NCBI RefSeq assembly: GCF_029076695.1 | Contig: NZ_JARFIK010000002.1 | Span: 930,001 to 994,000 of the forward strand | DNA from: Adlercreutzia equolifaciens | GTDB lineage: Bacteria; Actinomycetota; Coriobacteriia; Coriobacteriales; Eggerthellaceae | Direction of reading: 5' to 3' | Length of the DNA: 64,000 nucleotides | In this document: piece after piece, positions 19,731 to 27,964 of the stretch | Layout: each line of letters opens with the position of its first letter | How positions within the stretch are numbered: the stretch's first letter is position 1 | Program-made: the position numbers and the translations under genes | Notes under the pieces: generated by a model | What the model saw: only the letters and a program-made list of their open reading frames with translations | The model's database searches: none | What the model was told of the DNA's origin: nothing

Positions 19731-20801
19731 CTACTCACCTACTTTCTCATTGAGGGCCACCAGGGCGGAAAGCACCTCGTCGGGGGTGGGGATGACGCCG
19801 CCGGTGCGGCCGAAGAACTCGACAGGGCGACGGCCGGATACCACCAGCTGTACGTCCTCGATCATCTGGCCCATGTTCATCTCCACGTCCAGATAGGCCT
19901 TGGCCTGGGGCACGGTGGCCTCAAGAGCGTCCACGGGGAACGGCCACAGCGTGATGGGGCGGAACAGACCGGCCTTGATGCCCTGGGCGCGCGCGGCGTT
20001 CACGGCGCTGCGGGCCACGCGGGCCGAGGCGCCGAAGGCGGTCACCACAATGTCGGCATCGTCGATCAGGTAGGTTTCGGCCTCCTGCTCGTTGGCACGG
20101 ATGGTGTCGTAGCGCTGATAGCGCTCGATGTTGAGGTCTTCCAGGTCCTCGGCCGTCAAGTACAGCGAGTTCACCACGTTGTGGGCGCGCTTATGGCCGT
20201 GACCCGTAGTAGCCCAGGGCTTCTCGGGCAAGTCCTCCAAGGCGCGCGCCTCGGGCAGCACCACGGGCTCCATCATCTGACCGAGCAGGCCGTCGGCCAG
20301 GATCATAACGGGCACGCGGTACTTGTCCGCCGTGTCGAAGGCCTTGTAGGCGTAGTCGGCCATCTCCTGCACCGTGGAGGGGGCGTAGACCACAATGTGG
20401 AAGTCGCCGTGACCGGTGGCCTTCGTGGCCTGCCAGTAATCGGACTGCGAAGGCTGGATGGAGCCCAGACCCGGGCCGCCGCGCTCCACGTTGATGATGA
20501 CGCCCGGCAGATCGGCGCCGGCCATATAGGAGATGCCCTCGCTCTTCAGCGAAATGCCCGGCGAAGAGGACGAGGTAAGCACGCGCGCGCCGGCCGCCGA
20601 GGCGCCGTAGACCATGTTGATGGCCGCCACCTCGGACTCGGCCTGCAAATACACGCCGCCCACTTTGGGCATGTTCTTCGACATGTAGGCGGCCACCTCG
20701 GTCTGCGGGGTGATGGGGTATCCGAAGAAGCAGCGGCAACCAGCGCGCATGGCCGCCTCGGCCATGGCCTCGTTGCCCTTCATGAGTACTTTCTCAGCCA
20801 T
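19731..20801 (-). CDS. 2-oxoacid:ferredoxin oxidoreductase, alpha subunit
   Basis: The alpha (pyrimidine-binding and domain II) subunit of 356 residues. GYPITPQTE near residues 24-32 and ESEVAAINMVYGASAAGAR near 51-69 are characteristic, as is SSSSPGISLKSEG. I use the ATG at 20801 (MAEKVLMKG) with AAGGTAGG upstream; the frame runs further back only through the ferredoxin-like subunit in another phase. Length and separate gamma/delta genes place it in the VOR/KOR group and not the fused pyruvate enzyme or IorAB. Confidence 0.94.
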   Translation of the reverse strand: MAEKVLMKGNEAMAEAAMRAGCRCFFGYPITPQTEVAAYMSKNMPKVGGVYLQAESEVAAINMVYGASAAGARVLTSSSSPGISLKSEGISYMAGADLPGVIINVERGGPGLGSIQPSQSDYWQATKATGHGDFHIVVYAPSTVQEMADYAYKAFDTADKYRVPVMILADGLLGQMMEPVVLPEARALEDLPEKPWATTGHGHKRAHNVVNSLYLTAEDLEDLNIERYQRYDTIRANEQEAETYLIDDADIVVTAFGASARVARSAVNAARAQGIKAGLFRPITLWPFPVDALEATVPQAKAYLDVEMNMGQMIEDVQLVVSGRRPVEFFGRTGGVIPTPDEVLSALVALNEKVGE

Positions 20802-20805
20802 GTCC

Positions 20806-21012
20806 CTACCTTTCCACGGTGATGGCCACATCGGGGCACATGACGGCGCAGGTTGCGCAGCCGGTGCATTTTTCCTGATCGATGCAATGGGCCGGGTGAT
20901 AGCCCTTGGCCGTGATGACGTCGGGGTCCAGCTCAAGAATGTGAACCGGGCACACCTCGACGCACAGGCCGCAGCCCTTGCAGAAGAAGTCGTCAACGGT
21001 TAGTCGCGCCAT
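20806..21012 (-). CDS. 2-oxoacid:ferredoxin oxidoreductase, delta (ferredoxin-like) subunit
   Basis: A 68-residue two-cluster ferredoxin that takes electrons from the TPP and Fe-S core to soluble ferredoxin. The ligands are CKGCGLCVEVCP (11-22) and, after a DPDVITAKGYHP linker, CTGCATCAVMCP (49-60). The ATG at 21012 has AGAGG upstream. First of the four co-linear oxidoreductase genes, four bases before alpha. The gene is short and easily missed because a longer out-of-context frame covers it. Confidence 0.93.
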   Translation of the reverse strand: MARLTVDDFFCKGCGLCVEVCPVHILELDPDVITAKGYHPAHCIDQEKCTGCATCAVMCPDVAITVER

Positions 21013-21088
21013 AGGAACCTCTTTCGCTCGTGCGTTTCTGCGCTCCGTCGCTCTCCCACGGCGAAGCGTCCTATTGCTTTCAGCCCTT

Positions 21089-21832
21089 TTATCCCCAGGG
21101 CGTGGAAACAAGTACCTGTACAGGATAGCTTTCGGGAATACGCTCAAGCGGCGTTGACCCGTCGTTTTCCTGCTGAATGGCCGATTCGGGCACCGTAGTG
21201 CAACGAAGGGGCCGGCCCGTGGCCTGGGCTGTGGCCTGGGCAAAGGGGACACATTCTGCAATGTGTCCCAACGTGGTCTCTCCTTGCAAATGGGAGTTGT
21301 TGACAATGCCGGTAGCCGTCAGATGGCTTTTCGCCTCGATCTCGGCGAGAATGGCCGCGGCCTCCTCCGGCGTGCTGGTAAGGTTGCGATAGCCGTTCAC
21401 CACGTACCACACCTCGTGGGGGCCTTCCTGGATGGCGGGGGCAAAGCGCGCCAGCGCCGTAGCGCCCACGTCGTCGCCGCCGGCGTCGATGATGACCACG
21501 GGCCGCGGACCCTCTCCGCCAGTCCGCGCTTCGTGATAAGCGCGATTAATGGCGGGGATAACCGCGCCCGTCAGCGACGGCACGTCCAACGACGTGCCCG
21601 CTCGGGCAAAGACCGGGGCGATGAGAGTCACACCGTGCTCCTCCAGAAGCGTCCGGTACTCGCTGGAGCGGAAGTAGGGATTCACCACATCCAGGTCGGC
21701 CAAAGTGACCGCCGCGCCCGCGTCTGCCGCATCAAGGGCCAGGTTGAGGCAGAAGTTGGTCTTTCCCACCCCGTAGTGACCCACCACCACGGTAACGGGC
21801 GCCAAGCTTTCCAGCAATGCGGCCTTGTCCAC
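21089..21832 (-). CDS. P-loop ATPase of unknown role (MinD/ParA-like)
   Basis: A 247-residue protein with a deviant P-loop VVVGHYGVGKTN near residues 15-26, a LADLDVVNPYFRSSEYR segment near 43-59, and VVIIDAGGDDVGA near 109-121, a Walker B-like acidic stretch. The fold is of the SIMIBI (MinD/ParA/CooC) type. It starts with GTG at 21832, immediately after the acyl-CoA ligase 2 stop, and lies 76 bases before the ferredoxin subunit, so it is probably in the same operon. No function is known to me for this family. A role in assembling or delivering a cofactor to the oxidoreductase is a guess from context. Confidence 0.8.
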   Translation of the reverse strand: MDKAALLESLAPVTVVVGHYGVGKTNFCLNLALDAADAGAAVTLADLDVVNPYFRSSEYRTLLEEHGVTLIAPVFARAGTSLDVPSLTGAVIPAINRAYHEARTGGEGPRPVVIIDAGGDDVGATALARFAPAIQEGPHEVWYVVNGYRNLTSTPEEAAAILAEIEAKSHLTATGIVNNSHLQGETTLGHIAECVPFAQATAQATGRPLRCTTVPESAIQQENDGSTPLERIPESYPVQVLVSTPWG

Positions 21833-21833
21833 G

Positions 21834-23624
21834 CTAGATCAGCCCCTCGGGGGTTTTCTGGGATGCGTGGTGCGTCTGGTCTTGCTCGCGGATGGCGGCG
21901 CGGCGGATCTTGCCGTTTACGGTGCGGGGCAGATCGTCCACGTACTCGATGATGCGCGGGTACTTGTAGGGGGCCGTCTGGCGCTTCACCCATTTCTGCA
22001 GCTCCTGGGTCAGGGCGTCGCTGCCCTGCCAGCCATCGGCCAGTACCACCGTGGCCTTGACGGCAAACCCTCGCACCGGGTCGGGCACACCGGTAACCGC
22101 CACTTCGCGCACGGCATCGTGCTCGAGCATGACCGATTCGATCTCGAAGGGGCCGATGCGATAGCCGCTCGACTTGATGACGTCGTCGTTGCGACCCACG
22201 TACCAGTAGTTGCCCTCCTCGTCGCGCCAGGCGGTATCGCCGGTGTGGTACCAGCCGTCGTACATGGCCTCAGCGGTCTTCTCCGCGTTGCGGTAGTACT
22301 CCATCATGATGCCCGCCGGGTGCGGATCAATGTTGATGCAGATCTCCCCCGTCTCGCCGGTGTCGCATTCGGTGCCGTCGTCACGCAGGATGCGCATATC
22401 GTAGAGCGGCACGGGCTTGCCCATGGAGCCAGGGCGCGGCGTGGAGTTGGTCAAGTTGCCCACCGTCAGCGGGGTTTCCGTCTGACCGAAACCCTCGTAG
22501 ATGGTAAGGCCCGTGTGCTCGCGCCAGAAATCGAACAGGTCGGGGTTGAGCGCCTCGCCCGCCGTGGTGCAGTACTCCAGGCTGGACAGGTCGAACTCGT
22601 CGACGTTCACCTCGGTCATCATGCGGTACATAGTGGGCGGGCAGCACAGGGTGGTCACGCCGTAGCGACCGATGAGACCCAGGATGTCGGCCGGATCGTA
22701 GCGGTCAAAGTCGTAGGTAAGAACCGCGGCCTCCATGAGCCACTGCCCGAAGAACTTGCCCCACACGGCCTTGCCCCAACCGGTGTCGGCGATGGTAAAG
22801 TGCAGGCCGTCTGGGCGCACGTTGTGCCAGTGCTTCGCCGTGATGAGATGGGCCAGGGCATAGCCGGAATTGTGCAGCACCATCTTGGGATTGCCCGAGG
22901 TGCCGCTGGAGAAATACATGAGCATGGGATCGGCCGCCGCCGTTTCGCGGCGTTCAAAGTCGGCGCTGGCCGCGCGTACCTCGGTGTTGAAGTCACGCCA
23001 GCCGTCGCGGGCTACCGGTGCGGCGCAGATGCCCTCGGGACCCGACAGCGCGGGGCCCGCCGGTTCGTCGGCGGGCAAAAGCCAGGTGCCATCGGCATCC
23101 TGAGGCGTGAGGCCGGCACCCGCCGGATTCACCAGGATGAGCGTTTCCACGCTGGGGCACTCGTCGACAACGGCATCCACCGTAGCCGCGATATCGCCGG
23201 CCGAGGTGGCAATGATGGCCTTGATGTCGGCGCCCTGCAGGCGGTAGGTAAGATCGTGCTCCTTCAGCATGAAGGTAGCAGGCACGGCCACAGCGCCCAG
23301 CTTCTGAAGGGCCAGCATGACGAACCAGAACTGGTAATGGCGACGCAAGATAACCATGACAAAGTCGCCGCGGCCGATACCGCATTCGGCCAGGAAATTT
23401 GCCGTCTTGTCCGACCAGGTTTTCATGTCGGCGAAGGTGAAGACGTGCTCCTCCCCCTCCGGATTGCACCACACCATGGCGCGGCGCTCGGGGTCGTTCA
23501 CGGCAATATCGTCGACCACGTCGTAGGCGAAGTTGAAGTCGGCCGGGGTTTCGATGTCGAATTGAGTGAGCTGGCCTTCCTCGTTGAAGGCCTCGGTAAC
23601 ATAGCGTTCGTTGATATGGCGCAT
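21834..23624 (-). CDS. AMP-forming acyl-CoA ligase (second copy in cluster)
   Basis: A 596-residue ANL-family ligase with P-loop YFSSGTSGNPKMVLHN, A5 motif GFGQTETPLT and C-terminal Lys region RTVNGKIRRA. It is related to the ligase at 15913-17586 but carries about 30 extra residues, including a stretch around GAGLTPQDADGTW. Start chosen at 23624 (MRHINERY) with AAGGA upstream; an ATG five codons earlier is less likely. It follows the second XRE-cupin gene and precedes the P-loop and oxidoreductase genes. Two ligases at opposite ends suggest interconversion of free acids and acyl-CoA on both sides of the oxidoreductase reaction. Confidence 0.9.
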   Translation of the reverse strand: MRHINERYVTEAFNEEGQLTQFDIETPADFNFAYDVVDDIAVNDPERRAMVWCNPEGEEHVFTFADMKTWSDKTANFLAECGIGRGDFVMVILRRHYQFWFVMLALQKLGAVAVPATFMLKEHDLTYRLQGADIKAIIATSAGDIAATVDAVVDECPSVETLILVNPAGAGLTPQDADGTWLLPADEPAGPALSGPEGICAAPVARDGWRDFNTEVRAASADFERRETAAADPMLMYFSSGTSGNPKMVLHNSGYALAHLITAKHWHNVRPDGLHFTIADTGWGKAVWGKFFGQWLMEAAVLTYDFDRYDPADILGLIGRYGVTTLCCPPTMYRMMTEVNVDEFDLSSLEYCTTAGEALNPDLFDFWREHTGLTIYEGFGQTETPLTVGNLTNSTPRPGSMGKPVPLYDMRILRDDGTECDTGETGEICINIDPHPAGIMMEYYRNAEKTAEAMYDGWYHTGDTAWRDEEGNYWYVGRNDDVIKSSGYRIGPFEIESVMLEHDAVREVAVTGVPDPVRGFAVKATVVLADGWQGSDALTQELQKWVKRQTAPYKYPRIIEYVDDLPRTVNGKIRRAAIREQDQTHHASQKTPEGLI

Positions 23625-23699
23625 AGTAATTCCTTGCATGAAGTCAGAGGGCGAATGGGATTATCGGTTGCGGCGACGTCGGGGCGTTCCCGGCGGCGC

Positions 23700-24284
23700 C
23701 TAGATAATCTTCTCGTCCTGGGGCTTCATGACAATGGCAAGAAACACGCAGGGCTCGCCGCCCGTAGCCACCATGCCGTGGCCACGGCCCGAGTCGTACA
23801 TGACCAGGTCACCCGGCTCGAGGATTTCCTCGTGATCCTCGTAGGCAAAGCGCATCTTGCCCGAGATGATGAAGTCAAGCTCTTGGCCCTCGTGGCGGGA
23901 CAGATGCACCGGCACGTCCTGCTCCTCCTCCAGGTAAGGTGCGGTGACCACGAAGGGCTCGGCCAGCTTGTGGCGAAAATGCGGCGCCTTGTGCAGGTAC
24001 TCGAAGCCGGCGCGGCGCTTGATGGACAGGCCCTGATCCGCACGGGTAAGCGAATAGCCCGTCAAGTGAGGATTCTCGCCCGTCAGCAGCTCGATCACGT
24101 CGACGCCGAACTTGTCGGCGCATTTGTACAGGAAGGTGAAGGAGAGATCCTCCTCCCCCGATTCCTGGGCGGCATACTCGGCGGCGGAGCGACCTGTAGC
24201 CTCGGCCATCTCCTGCAAAGTGAGGTCCATGTCCTCTCGCAGCGCGCGAATACGCCCCGCCACCTCTTTGATATTCGGCTCCAC
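23700..24284 (-). CDS. XRE-family regulator with C-terminal cupin domain (second copy)
   Basis: A 194-residue regulator with an N-terminal helix-turn-helix (VAGRIRALREDMDLTLQEMA then AEYAAQESGEE) and a C-terminal cupin (HEGQELDFIISGKM, then YDSGRGHGM). The likely start is a GTG at 24284 with AAGGAGG nine bases upstream; an upstream ATG frame to 24350 would run through the promoter. It heads the ligase/oxidoreductase cluster. A CAGTAT-repeat operator overlaps its predicted -10 box, so self-control is likely. Probably regulates the whole cluster together with, or in contrast to, its paralogue at 17784-18335. Confidence 0.9.
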   Translation of the reverse strand: MEPNIKEVAGRIRALREDMDLTLQEMAEATGRSAAEYAAQESGEEDLSFTFLYKCADKFGVDVIELLTGENPHLTGYSLTRADQGLSIKRRAGFEYLHKAPHFRHKLAEPFVVTAPYLEEEQDVPVHLSRHEGQELDFIISGKMRFAYEDHEEILEPGDLVMYDSGRGHGMVATGGEPCVFLAIVMKPQDEKII

Positions 24285-24316
24285 GATTGCGACCTCCTTT
24301 TCCTTGAGACAGTTTT

Positions 24317-24337
24317 CAGTATCGCAGTATTGTACTG
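24317..24337 (-). promoter_or_regulatory. Candidate operator overlapping the promoter of XRE-cupin 2
   Basis: Plus strand: CAGTAT, two bases, CAGTAT, two bases, then TACTG, giving direct repeats and an inverted CAGTA/TACTG pair. On the minus strand TACAAT (24329-24334) is a plausible -10 inside it. Confidence 0.5.
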
Positions 24338-24459
24338 ACATCCTGTTCACCTGCGTTTCAAAATAGTCAACTCATCGGGGAAGCGCCCATAGTTTTTCCT
24401 GCGCGTCCTCTATCGGTTTATCCGAAACGCCCGGGGTTCCCCGTTTTCCTCGCTCCAGG

Positions 24460-24488
24460 AAAGAGAAAACGGCCCGAAGGCCGTTTTC
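24460..24488 (-). terminator. Terminator of def-fmt-rsmB
   Basis: Minus strand: GAAAACGGCC, TTCG tetraloop, GGCCGTTTTC, then TCTTTCC. It lies directly after the rsmB stop. Confidence 0.88.
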
Positions 24489-24495
24489 GCAGTGC

Positions 24496-26394
24496 TTATT
24501 CTGCTTTGCGTCGCATCCGCGCCAGGAAATGCGCATCGGAGCTGCCGGGCTCCAGCATGGTGGAGAAGAACGGCGCTTCGACGCCCAACTCGGGATTGTC
24601 GTAGGGAACCACTTCGAAGGCCGCCCCGGCCTCGCTGGCCAGGAAGCGCTCCACCACAGCAGCGTTCTCTTGCTGGGTGATAGTGCACGTGGCATAGGCC
24701 AGAAGACCGCCGGGGGCCACGTGGCCCGCTGCCGCTGCAAGCAGCTGCTCGTCGAGGGCGGCCTGCTCTTCGATGGCCTCGGCCGTCAAACGCCAGCGAA
24801 TTTCGGGGTGGCGCCGCAGGGTGCCCAGACCCGAGCAGGGGCTGTCCACGAACACCGTGTCGAAGGTGCGCTCGCCTATCAAGACATCGAGATCGGTGGC
24901 GTCGCCAGTCAGCGCGTCGGCGACGTTGATGCCGTACTGCTCGCAGCGCTCGCGCAGGAGCTTGGTCTTGAACGCATGATTGTCCACGGTCACGTAGTCG
25001 TCGATCTGGCTGCCGAAACGGCGCACGGCACAGCTTTGGTCGAGGATGGTCTTCGTGGCACGCCCGGCGCCGATCTCCAGGAAGGTGGCAGGTTTCTCCC
25101 CCTCCAGCACCAGGTTCGCAATGGCCTGGGACGTGGCGTCGGAAACAAGGATAAGACCCTGGTTGAACATGCGACGCACACGGCCGTCGTGGAGCACCAC
25201 GCCGGAGCACAGACGGTAGCAGCCGGGCACGGGACGCCCCGCCACCGTCACAGCTTCGGGCTCGCCATGGGCCGCCGCCAACACCGAAACCACCTCGGCC
25301 TCATCGGCCTTGGCAGCGTTGATGGCCACGAACACCGGCGCGGGCTCGTTGGAAGCCTTCATGAAAGCTAGGGCGTTTTGGGGTCCCAGCTCCTTGAGCA
25401 GGCGCTCGGTGAGCCACTGGGGGAAGCCGTGCAAGCGGGCATAGGCCGCCAGGTCCTTGCGCGGGTCACCGAAGGGGAAGGCGTCCTTGGCGCGCACCAC
25501 ACGGCGGAGCACCGCATTGGCCAGGCCGCTAGCGCGGGGCGCTACCGAACGCACCAGCTCGACGCCCTGGTCCACGGCGGCATGAGGGCTCTTGTCCAAG
25601 AAGATGATCTCATAAACCGAAAGGTCAAGGGCATCGCGCACGGCCGGCGAGACATCGTCGGGAGAATCCATGCAGGAATCAAGGATCTCGTCGAGGGTGC
25701 CGCGCATGCTGACGACGCCGAGCACTAGGCGCGTGGCAAAGGCGCGGTCCTCGCGGGAAAGCTTCGAGGTGTCGATGGTCTTCGCAATAATGTCCTGGGC
25801 GAAGGCATCGCGCTCGCGCAGCTGATGAATAGCCGAAAGAGCCAGCTCACGCGCCGAAGTGGCATGCTTGCCCGAACCTTTGCGCTTCTGCACTGCCTGG
25901 GCGCCATCGGTGCGCGGGGCGCGCGGCCCATCGCCCTCACGACGAGGCTTGAAGTCGTCACGCTGTCCAGCCGGGCGGGGCTTGAACCCCTCGGCGCGGT
26001 CCTCCCGAGGCTTGAAGCCGTCGCGGCGATCGCCCTGGGACTTGAAGCCGCCGGGCTTGCCATCGCGAGGTTTGAAGCCGCCGGGTTTTCCGTCACGGGA
26101 CTTGAATCCACCCGGTTTTCCATCGCGCTTGGCGTAGGGCTTGTCAGCCGAAGAGCGGTCGGAACGCTCGCTTGAACGTGCACCATCGCGCTTGCGGAAA
26201 TCCGGCTTGCCGCCTTTGCCGTCGTCGTCGCGGCGGAACTTGCCGGCGCCGGGCTTGCCGCCTCGACGGTCGAAGCGACGATCTCCGCGGGGCTTGCCCC
26301 CTTGAGAGGGGCGGCCACCCTGGGCAAGACGATCGCCTTGGGACGCGCGGTCGTAGGAGCGACGCTGGTTGTGAGCTCGATGATCGTTACGCAT
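24496..26394 (-). CDS. rsmB: 16S rRNA m5C methyltransferase (RsmB/NOL1-NOP2-Sun family) with basic Gly/Arg-rich N-terminus
   Basis: The enzyme methylates a cytosine in 16S rRNA using S-adenosylmethionine. From the ATG at 26394 (632 residues) the first 170 residues are low-complexity and rich in Arg, Lys, Asp and Gly, with about ten-residue repeats of the form DGKPGGFKxR. Next comes a NusB-like domain (ELALSAIHQLRERDAFAQ), then the methyltransferase domain with SAM motif LEIGAGRATKT, catalytic DSPCSGLG and YATCTITQ. The start overlaps fmt by eight bases. The ~430-residue core is the normal RsmB length; the tail is an added region probably binding RNA. Confidence 0.93.
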   Translation of the reverse strand: MRNDHRAHNQRRSYDRASQGDRLAQGGRPSQGGKPRGDRRFDRRGGKPGAGKFRRDDDGKGGKPDFRKRDGARSSERSDRSSADKPYAKRDGKPGGFKSRDGKPGGFKPRDGKPGGFKSQGDRRDGFKPREDRAEGFKPRPAGQRDDFKPRREGDGPRAPRTDGAQAVQKRKGSGKHATSARELALSAIHQLRERDAFAQDIIAKTIDTSKLSREDRAFATRLVLGVVSMRGTLDEILDSCMDSPDDVSPAVRDALDLSVYEIIFLDKSPHAAVDQGVELVRSVAPRASGLANAVLRRVVRAKDAFPFGDPRKDLAAYARLHGFPQWLTERLLKELGPQNALAFMKASNEPAPVFVAINAAKADEAEVVSVLAAAHGEPEAVTVAGRPVPGCYRLCSGVVLHDGRVRRMFNQGLILVSDATSQAIANLVLEGEKPATFLEIGAGRATKTILDQSCAVRRFGSQIDDYVTVDNHAFKTKLLRERCEQYGINVADALTGDATDLDVLIGERTFDTVFVDSPCSGLGTLRRHPEIRWRLTAEAIEEQAALDEQLLAAAAGHVAPGGLLAYATCTITQQENAAVVERFLASEAGAAFEVVPYDNPELGVEAPFFSTMLEPGSSDAHFLARMRRKAE

Positions 26395-27319
26395 GGTGCC
26401 ATGCTCCTTCTGCCCCGCGCAAAACCGGCACACCGGCGGCAAAGGCCTTGGCCTCCATGGCACGCTTGCCATCGGGCTTTACTTCCAATACTTCCAACAC
26501 GCCCTGGGCGCAGCCCAGGTAGAGCTTCTTCGCCATGAACTGAGCCTGACCAGGCGCCACGGTAATTTCTGCGGGCGCCAGAGCAACAGCCAGAACGGTG
26601 ACGGGGCGCTCGCCGATAATGCAGCGGGCCGGATGGGCCTCGCTGGACGCGCGCACCCGCCGCTCATTGACATCCGCGGATTCCTGTGGGTCGAGGTCCA
26701 GTTCGCCCTTGGCAATTTTTTCCGCATAAGTAACGCAGCTCTCGTCCTGGGTAACCCAGGCTGCATGGCCGGCCTCCACCTGGGACAGTGCCACCAACAG
26801 GGCCTGGGCTCCCAGATCGGCTAGCTCCACGGTAAGGCTGGCAGCCGTCTGACCCGCGGCGGGAATGGCGCGGCGCACGCAGTAGTCGCCGGTGTCGAGC
26901 CCTTCCTCCATGGCCATAATGCACACGCCCACTTCCTCATCGCCCGCCAACAGGGCGCGCTCGATAGGGGCCGCGCCGCGCCAGCGCGGCAGCAATGAGC
27001 CGTGAACATTCAAGCAGCCATACGGCGGAATATCGAGCACTTCCTTGGGAAGAATGGCGCCGTAAGCGGCCACGCAGATGACCTCAGGGCGCAGAGCCGC
27101 TAGATCAGCCTGCACCTGAGAGTCGCGCAGGGAGCGCGGCGTGCGCACCTCGATGCCATGCTTCTGGGCCACTTCCTTCACCGGCGAGGGCACGAGCGTT
27201 TTGCCGCGGCCGCGCACTGCATCGGGACGCGTGTACACCGCCACGATCTCGTGGTGAGGAATGAGCTGATCCAGGATGTCGGCGGCAAAGGCAGGCGTGC
27301 CCATGAAGACGATGCGCAC
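26387..27319 (-). CDS. fmt: Methionyl-tRNA formyltransferase
   Basis: Fmt formylates initiator Met-tRNA. The 310-residue protein begins RIVFMGTPAFAADIL and has the formyltransferase HGSLLPRWRGAAPIERA motif near residues 109-125 with the catalytic Asn/His/Asp set (Asn-Val-His-Gly and later DTGDY). The start is a GTG one base after the def stop. The C-terminal tRNA-binding OB-like domain is present. It lies in def-fmt-rsmB, the usual arrangement. Confidence 0.97.
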   Translation of the reverse strand: MRIVFMGTPAFAADILDQLIPHHEIVAVYTRPDAVRGRGKTLVPSPVKEVAQKHGIEVRTPRSLRDSQVQADLAALRPEVICVAAYGAILPKEVLDIPPYGCLNVHGSLLPRWRGAAPIERALLAGDEEVGVCIMAMEEGLDTGDYCVRRAIPAAGQTAASLTVELADLGAQALLVALSQVEAGHAAWVTQDESCVTYAEKIAKGELDLDPQESADVNERRVRASSEAHPARCIIGERPVTVLAVALAPAEITVAPGQAQFMAKKLYLGCAQGVLEVLEVKPDGKRAMEAKAFAAGVPVLRGAEGAWHHA

Positions 27320-27320
27320 G

Positions 27321-27863
27321 CTACTTCACCTCGAAATCGGTGTCGCCGGGACGGGCGCCGGCCGCACGAGCCTCCTCGTAGAGGCGCAGCGCCTCGATAC
27401 GGGTGGCGGCATCGCAGCTTTCGAAGAGCGTCTTGCCGTTCAGGTGGTCGATCTCGTGCTGAAGGCAGCGGCCCAGCAGGCCGTCGCCCTCGATCTCCCA
27501 CAGCTCGCCATCCAGATCGTAGTACTGAACGCGGGCCCAAGGCTGACGCTCGATGGGCACGTTGACGCCGGGGCAGGACAGGCAGCCCTCGCTGCCCACT
27601 TCCGGCTCGCCAGCCAACTCGACAATTTCAGGGTTCACCAGCACGATGGGGTTCTTCTCCCCCTTCTCGCCGTCCCAGTCCACATCAATGACGATGAGGC
27701 GTTTCGTGACGCCCACCTGGGGCGCCGCAATGCCGCAGCCGTAGTTTTTATACATAGCATGTTCCATCTGCTTGGCCAAACGCTTGAGCGACTTGTCCGA
27801 CAAGTCGCAGGGCTCGCAAACCGTGGCCAAAATAGGATCGGGGGAAATGACAATAGGCAGCAC
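27321..27863 (-). CDS. def: Peptide deformylase
   Basis: Removes the N-formyl group from new proteins. The 180-residue protein has all three motifs: GCGIAAPQVG (46-55), EGCLSCPG (about 94-101) and QHEIDHLNGKTLFE (about 142-155), supplying the Cys and two His metal ligands and the catalytic Glu. It is first in def-fmt-rsmB, about 100 bases downstream of dnaG, and could also be reached by read-through from it. Confidence 0.97.
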   Translation of the reverse strand: MLPIVISPDPILATVCEPCDLSDKSLKRLAKQMEHAMYKNYGCGIAAPQVGVTKRLIVIDVDWDGEKGEKNPIVLVNPEIVELAGEPEVGSEGCLSCPGVNVPIERQPWARVQYYDLDGELWEIEGDGLLGRCLQHEIDHLNGKTLFESCDAATRIEALRLYEEARAAGARPGDTDFEVK

Positions 27864-27964
27864 CGTGGTTCCTAACTCTTATGGGATGCGCAAAGGCGCG
27901 AACAGGTTGTTAACCTGTTTATTGTGGGCAAAGGCGAAAGGCTTGTCCAGATACGCCGCGAAAT

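Noticed and set aside
21825-24338. 837-codon open frame across ligase 2 and XRE-cupin 2
   Set aside because: It spans two real genes and their gap on the opposite strand, and no domain is seen.
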